From Caldilinea sp. (GTDB lineage Bacteria > Chloroflexota > Anaerolineae > Caldilineales > Caldilineaceae): a stretch of DNA of 8,488 bases. The DNA is taken from positions 1 through 8,488 of the forward strand of contig JAPLGY010000167.1 in NCBI GenBank assembly GCA_026389955.1, given 5' to 3'. The notes below the pieces were generated by a model. That model did not search any database and was not told the DNA's origin. It saw nothing but the letters and a program-made list of their open reading frames with translations. A program made the position numbers and the translations under genes. Positions 5,750 to 8,488 of this stretch are shown one piece after another (positions within the stretch are counted from its first letter, which is position 1; each line of letters begins with the position of its first letter).

Positions 5750-6274
5750 TCAAGCAGTCTGGACCAGCTCCAGCTCGATGTCGATCTGCACCTCTTTGCC
5801 GACCAACCAGCCGCCCGTCTCCAGAGCCGCGTTCCACGCCAGGCCCCACTCGTCGCGGTTGATCTTGGTGCTGCCACTGAAGCCGTAGCTGACCGTGCCC
5901 CAGGGGCTCTTGGCGTTGCCCTGATACTCGACATCCAACACGACCGGTCTGCTCGCCCCCCGGATCGTCAGGTCGCCGTGCAGCCGTGCTGTGTTGTCGC
6001 CGGTGACCTCTACCCCGGTGCTTTTGAAGGTGATGGCAGGAAACTGCTCCGACGCCAGAAAATCGGGGGAGCGCAGATGCCCGTCTCGCTGGGCATCCTT
6101 GGTGTTGATGCTGGCACTTTCGATGGAAATGTCGACGCTTGTGGCAGACGGGTCAGCCGGATCCAAGACCACCGTGCCACTCCATTTTTCGAAGACCCCA
6201 CGAACCTTGGAGACCATCAGGTGGCGCACGGAGAATTGAATTTCAGAGTGTACGTTGTCGATTTGGAATGCCAT
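5750..6274 (-). CDS. YceI-family protein (lipocalin-like isoprenoid/lipid-binding fold)
   Basis: YceI proteins form a long beta-barrel pocket that in studied members binds polyisoprenoids or other long amphiphiles; the physiological role varies. The 174-residue product matches the family: IDNVHSEIQFSVRHLMVSKV (5-24) with RGVFEKWSG after it, SINTKDAQRDGHLRSPDFL (55-73), FPAITFKSTGVEV (78-90), GDLTIRGASRPVVLDVEY (100-117) and INRDEWGLAWN (138-148). It begins directly with MAFQIDNVHS and has no signal peptide, so it should be cytosolic, unlike periplasmic E. coli YceI. A Shine-Dalgarno sequence (AGAAGG) lies 7 bases before the ATG. It is convergent with the importer operon, from which it is separated by the hairpin, and divergent from the large exported protein. 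A perfect inverted repeat upstream suggests specific regulation. Confidence 0.93.
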   Translation of the reverse strand: MAFQIDNVHSEIQFSVRHLMVSKVRGVFEKWSGTVVLDPADPSATSVDISIESASINTKDAQRDGHLRSPDFLASEQFPAITFKSTGVEVTGDNTARLHGDLTIRGASRPVVLDVEYQGNAKSPWGTVSYGFSGSTKINRDEWGLAWNAALETGGWLVGKEVQIDIELELVQTA

Positions 6275-6325
6275 CAGGATACCTTCTTTTTTGTAAATGG
6301 ATTGTTGAACGGTTCAGACAGACCC

Positions 6326-6370
6326 ATAATACTTTGATGTTAAATGATTTATTGTAAAAGAACTTACAAT
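6326..6370 (-). promoter_or_regulatory. Promoter region of the YceI gene with a perfect 7-6-7 inverted repeat
   Basis: On the minus strand TATTAT (6331-6326) is a good -10 box, about 52 bases before the start codon. No good -35 lies 16-18 bases upstream. Instead that position falls at the edge of a perfect dyad: ATTGTAA (6351-6357), 6 bases, TTACAAT (6364-6370). A second short dyad, TGAAC-G-GTTCA (6306-6316), lies in the leader. The large dyad resembles operators of MarR/OhrR-type or similar dimeric regulators, but I cannot name the regulator. This stretch is clearly AT-richer than the rest of the window. Confidence 0.45.
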
Positions 6371-6434
6371 CTTGCCAAATTTACAGAGATCCCGATGGGC
6401 CTGGGAGTCGATCGTCGGCTCTGTCGGCTGGTTG

Positions 6435-6440
6435 TATAAT
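6435..6440 (+). promoter_or_regulatory. Perfect -10 box (TATAAT) for the large exported protein gene
   Basis: TATAAT, directly preceded by TTG, lies about 95 bases before the ATG at 6536. At the proper distance the -35 region (TCGTCG, 6412-6417) is poor, so an activator or a weak promoter is likely. The remainder of the 6275-6535 gap holds the opposite-strand YceI promoter and the ribosome-binding site of the exported protein. I see no further gene or RNA there. Confidence 0.4.
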
Positions 6441-6535
6441 GGGGGAAGGTGGAGTCAGCCTTTTGTGTCGTGTGGATGTTGAGAGACAGAGATCCAGGGG
6501 ACTGTAGCGGGCTGGCCTGGACGAAAGGAGGAGAG

Positions 6536-8488
6536 ATGGCGCGGGGTCTTTGGATTCTCGTGTTTGTGTGTGTGTGGGGGGGATCTTGGCTGGCTCCGGC
6601 TGGGAGCCGGGCCTTTGGGGAAGGGATACCGCAGGTTTCGGGTACGCTGCACACCTACGGGGCGCGCAGCGCTTTGTTGGCTTGGGGGTGGGCAGGGGAT
6701 CGGCTCTGGCTGACCGCAGACGGTGGGGTCAGCTGGCAGGATCGCACGCCGGCGGGGCAGCCAGCGGCTGCGGCGGTGGACTGGCTGGATGGGGTGCAGG
6801 GCTGGGCTGTTTCGTTGGATTCTGGGGACCCTGGCAGGTTTCGTCTTTCCGCCACAGCCGACGGTGGTGTGACCTGGCAGGTCAGCCACCATCTGCTGCC
6901 CGCCCATGCTGCCAGTCTGGCGGGGGATCTGGCGCTTTTTTGGCTGGACCGGCAGCACGGCTGGCTGACGTTGCGTCTGCTGACGAGCAGCAACTTCGAC
7001 CGCGGTCTGCTTTTGCGCACCCAGGATGGAGGCCGTTCCTGGCAGCAGGTGACGGCTCCGGCCGGCAGCCCGGTCGTCTTTGTGAGTGCTCATACGGGGT
7101 GGATGGTGGGTGGGGCGGGGCAAGAGATTTTCTGGCGCAGCGACGACGGTGGGGCCAGCTGGCAGGAGGTAGCGGGGCCGCTGTCAGAGGCAGGTCGTGA
7201 CTGGTGGCGGCTGGATCTGGCGACCAACACCTTGCAGCGGCGCCAGGAGGATGGGGGGTGGTCTGCGGTGCTGCGCGGGGAGGTGCCCCTCCTGGCTGGG
7301 GGGCGGGGTGCGGGAGAGGTAAGCGCACTTGGGGCGCGCACCTCTCGTTTGACCGGCCCTGGCTTTGACATGTGTGAGCTGACCGGCGAAGAAAATCTGC
7401 GCCGTTGGGTTGTGGACAGCCCGTATCGGGCTGTCAACCTCTACATTGGCGGTGTGCTGCGGGCCTGTGCCAACCGTCGGCTTGACGCCGTACTGTTGGC
7501 GTCGCTGACCGTGCAGGGCTGGCGTTTTATCCCCACCTGGGTGGGGCCACAGGCCCCTTGTACGGAGTATCGCCAGCGTTTCGCCAGCGACCCGGCGGCG
7601 GCGTATGCGCAGGGCCGGGCTGAAGCTGAACAGGCGCTGCGGGTGGCCAGCGAACTGGGTCTGGCGGCAGCGGACGGGTCGGGCACAGTTCTTTATTACA
7701 ACCTGGAGGCCTACGACGGCCAGAATGCGGCCTGTGTCGCTGCGGCGCAGGCCTTTGTGGCGGGCTGGACCGAGCGTGTACAGGCCAGTGCCAGCGCGGC
7801 TGGCCTGTATGCGCTGGCGTGTACCCCCCCGATTGCACGGTATGCGGACCGGAGCCCGATTCTGGATGCGGTCTGGTTTGCCGCCTGGAATCGTTCTACG
7901 TTTGACCCGGAGATGACGGTCTGGCAGATTTCGTCCTCCTGTCTGCCTCCCACCCTTTGGGCAGAGCGACAGCGGATCCGCCAGTATGCTGGCGACCACA
8001 CCGAGACGTGGGGGGAGGTGACCCTGCCGATCGACAGCAACGCGGTCGAAGGCATTGTGGCGGATCTGAGTGGTGTCGTGGTTGCTCCGCTGACGGTCGT
8101 TGTGGAGACGCCGTCGATCGAGCCGAAATTTGACCCAGCCAGCAGCTGTGAGGATGGCTGGCATCGTTTCACCACGGTGCGTGGCCAGCCGGCCTATCTG
8201 GCGTTCAGCCAGCGGGTGGGTGAGACGATTCCACCGCTCAACCATGCTGTCTGGCGTCCACAGCTGCCGGTAGAGGGGCTCTACCGAGTGGAAGCGTTGA
8301 TTCCCAGCCATGGTGCGATCGAGTGGCCTTGCCGTGGGCTGACGTTGAGCCCGGACACAGCGTTTGCTCGGTACACGGTCTACCACGCTGAGGGGGTGAC
8401 GACGACGGTGCAGAACCAGATGCCGGTCGACAACAGCTGGTTGCGTCTGGGCAGCTATCGTTTTGCTGCTGGCGAGCAGGGGGCTGTT
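6536..8488 (+). CDS. Large exported protein: Asp-box repeats, DUF1906 (Rv2525c-like) glycoside-hydrolase-like domain, golvesin-like C-terminal domain; open at window edge
   Basis: The ATG at 6536 follows a near-perfect Shine-Dalgarno sequence (AAAGGAGG, 6524-6531). The frame is open for 651 codons to the right edge, so the C-terminus is missing. Residues 1 to about 26 form a signal peptide with Arg3 and a hydrophobic core. Four Asp-box motifs follow: TADGGVSW (60-67), TADGGVTW (107-114), TQDGGRSW (162-169) and SDDGGASW (202-209), as in BNR/sialidase/Ycf48-type beta-propellers. About 275-511 reads as a DUF1906/Rv2525c-like TIM barrel: GPGFDMC (274-280), [17 protein letters not shown] (295-311), [15 protein letters not shown] (328-342), [10 protein letters not shown] (385-394, Glu391 a candidate acidic residue), AVWFAAWN (445-452), VWQISS (462-467) and [10 protein letters not shown] (497-506). 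From about 540, [16 protein letters not shown] (581-590), [10 protein letters not shown] (611-620) and [12 protein letters not shown] (635-646) match golvesin/xanthan-lyase-type domains, often carbohydrate-associated. I infer a secreted or surface wall- or glycan-acting protein; enzymatic activity is unproven. Confidence 0.85.
   Translation, partial: MARGLWILVFVCVWGGSWLAPAGSRAFGEGIPQVSGTLHTYGARSALLAWGWAGDRLWLTADGGVSWQDRTPAGQPAAAAVDWLDGVQGWAVSLDSGDPGRFRLSATADGGVTWQVSHHLLPAHAASLAGDLALFWLDRQHGWLTLRLLTSSNFDRGLLLRTQDGGRSWQQVTAPAGSPVVFVSAHTGWMVGGAGQEIFWRSDDGGASWQEVAGPLSEAGRDWWRLDLATNTLQRRQEDGGWSAVLRGEVPLLAGGRGAGEVSALGARTSRLTGPGFDMCELTGEENLRRWVVDSPYRAVNLYIGGVLRACANRRLDAVLLASLTVQGWRFIPTWVGPQAPCTEYRQRFASDPAAAYAQGRAEAEQALRVASELGLAAADGSGTVLYYNLEAYDGQNAACVAAAQAFVAGWTERVQASASAAGLYALACTPPIARYADRSPILDAVWFAAWNRSTFDPEMTVWQISSSCLPPTLWAERQRIRQYAGDHTETWGEVTLPIDSNAVEGIVADLSGVVVAPLTVVVETPSIEPKFDPASSCEDGWHRFTTVRGQPAYLAFSQRVGETIPPLNHAVWRPQLPVEGLYRVEALIPSHGAIEWPCRGLTLSPDTAFARYTVYHAEGVTTTVQNQMPVDNSWLRLGSYRFAAGEQGAV
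6565..6582 (+). repeat. (TG)6 run joined to a G7 tract inside the signal peptide
   Basis: Six TG units (6565-6576) run directly into seven consecutive G (6576-6582), coding residues of about 10-16 in the signal peptide of the large exported protein. Such simple repeats are prone to slippage, and any change not divisible by three would shift the frame and stop export. The repeat is short, so this is a possibility only. Confidence 0.6.

Noticed and set aside
4647..5849. A 400-codon minus-strand open frame opposite the ATPase and second permease
   Set aside because: It is antisense to the ABC genes, which carry complete motifs, and also overlaps the end of the YceI gene. No recognisable protein features.
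6393..6437. A 14-codon plus-strand frame upstream of the exported protein
   Set aside because: It has no ribosome-binding site, overlaps the TATAAT box, and is too short to support.
6550..7200. A 216-codon plus-strand frame within the exported protein gene
   Set aside because: It is in a different frame from the ATG at 6536, lacks its own ribosome-binding site, and shows only Gly/Arg/Ser-rich composition.
7184..8386. A 400-codon minus-strand open frame opposite the large exported protein
   Set aside because: The plus strand has a signal peptide, Asp-boxes and DUF1906 motifs in one uninterrupted frame, while the minus-strand product is Arg/Gln-rich and featureless.
1..8488. CRISPR array, toxin-antitoxin, defence island, IS element, tRNA or rRNA
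   Set aside because: No regular direct repeats, transposase or terminal inverted repeats, nuclease or methylase families, or tRNA-like cloverleafs were found on either strand by reading.

Overview
The window comes from a GC-rich bacterial chromosome with ordinary sigma70-type promoter elements and densely packed genes. No ribosomal or tRNA gene, phage, IS, CRISPR or recognisable defence gene is present. Lipid-anchored exported proteins, a large Asp-box/DUF1906-type exported protein and a leaderless-looking cytosolic YceI suggest a soil, sediment or hot-spring bacterium. My best guess is Chloroflexota (Anaerolineae or Caldilineae-like), but this is an inference from style and not a proven assignment.

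Layout: (i) 1-236, minus strand, the start of a small lipoprotein with an NTF2/SnoaL-like beginning, cut by the window edge. (ii) 313-1230, plus strand, lgt, the enzyme that lipidates lipoproteins, divergent from (i) with overlapping promoters. (iii) 1262-2410, minus strand, a fold-type I PLP aminotransferase, convergent with lgt over a 31-base gap containing two alternative hairpins. (iv) 2633-5696, plus strand, a four-gene polar amino acid ABC importer operon: binding lipoprotein, permease, ATPase, permease. It is divergent from the aminotransferase across a 222-base regulatory gap that holds a perfect 7-5-7 inverted repeat. (v) 5750-6274, minus strand, a YceI-family lipid-binding protein, convergent with the importer over a strong 18-position hairpin. 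(vi) 6536 to the right edge, plus strand, a large exported protein that is still open at the edge. It has a signal peptide, four Asp-box (BNR-like) repeats, a DUF1906/Rv2525c-like glycoside-hydrolase-like TIM-barrel domain and the beginning of a golvesin/xanthan-lyase-type C-terminal domain.

How the genes work together: Lgt would lipidate the lipobox cysteines of the substrate-binding protein and of the left-edge lipoprotein. The importer would bring a polar amino acid into the cell, and the divergent aminotransferase is a plausible first catabolic step or a co-regulated partner. The shared inverted repeat in their promoter gap is the best candidate for joint control. The right-hand protein looks like an independent cell-surface or secreted carbohydrate- or wall-active protein. 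It is the most unusual item in the window. I found no convincing wholly new multi-gene system; the novelty is in domain architecture and in the regulatory palindromes and hairpins.
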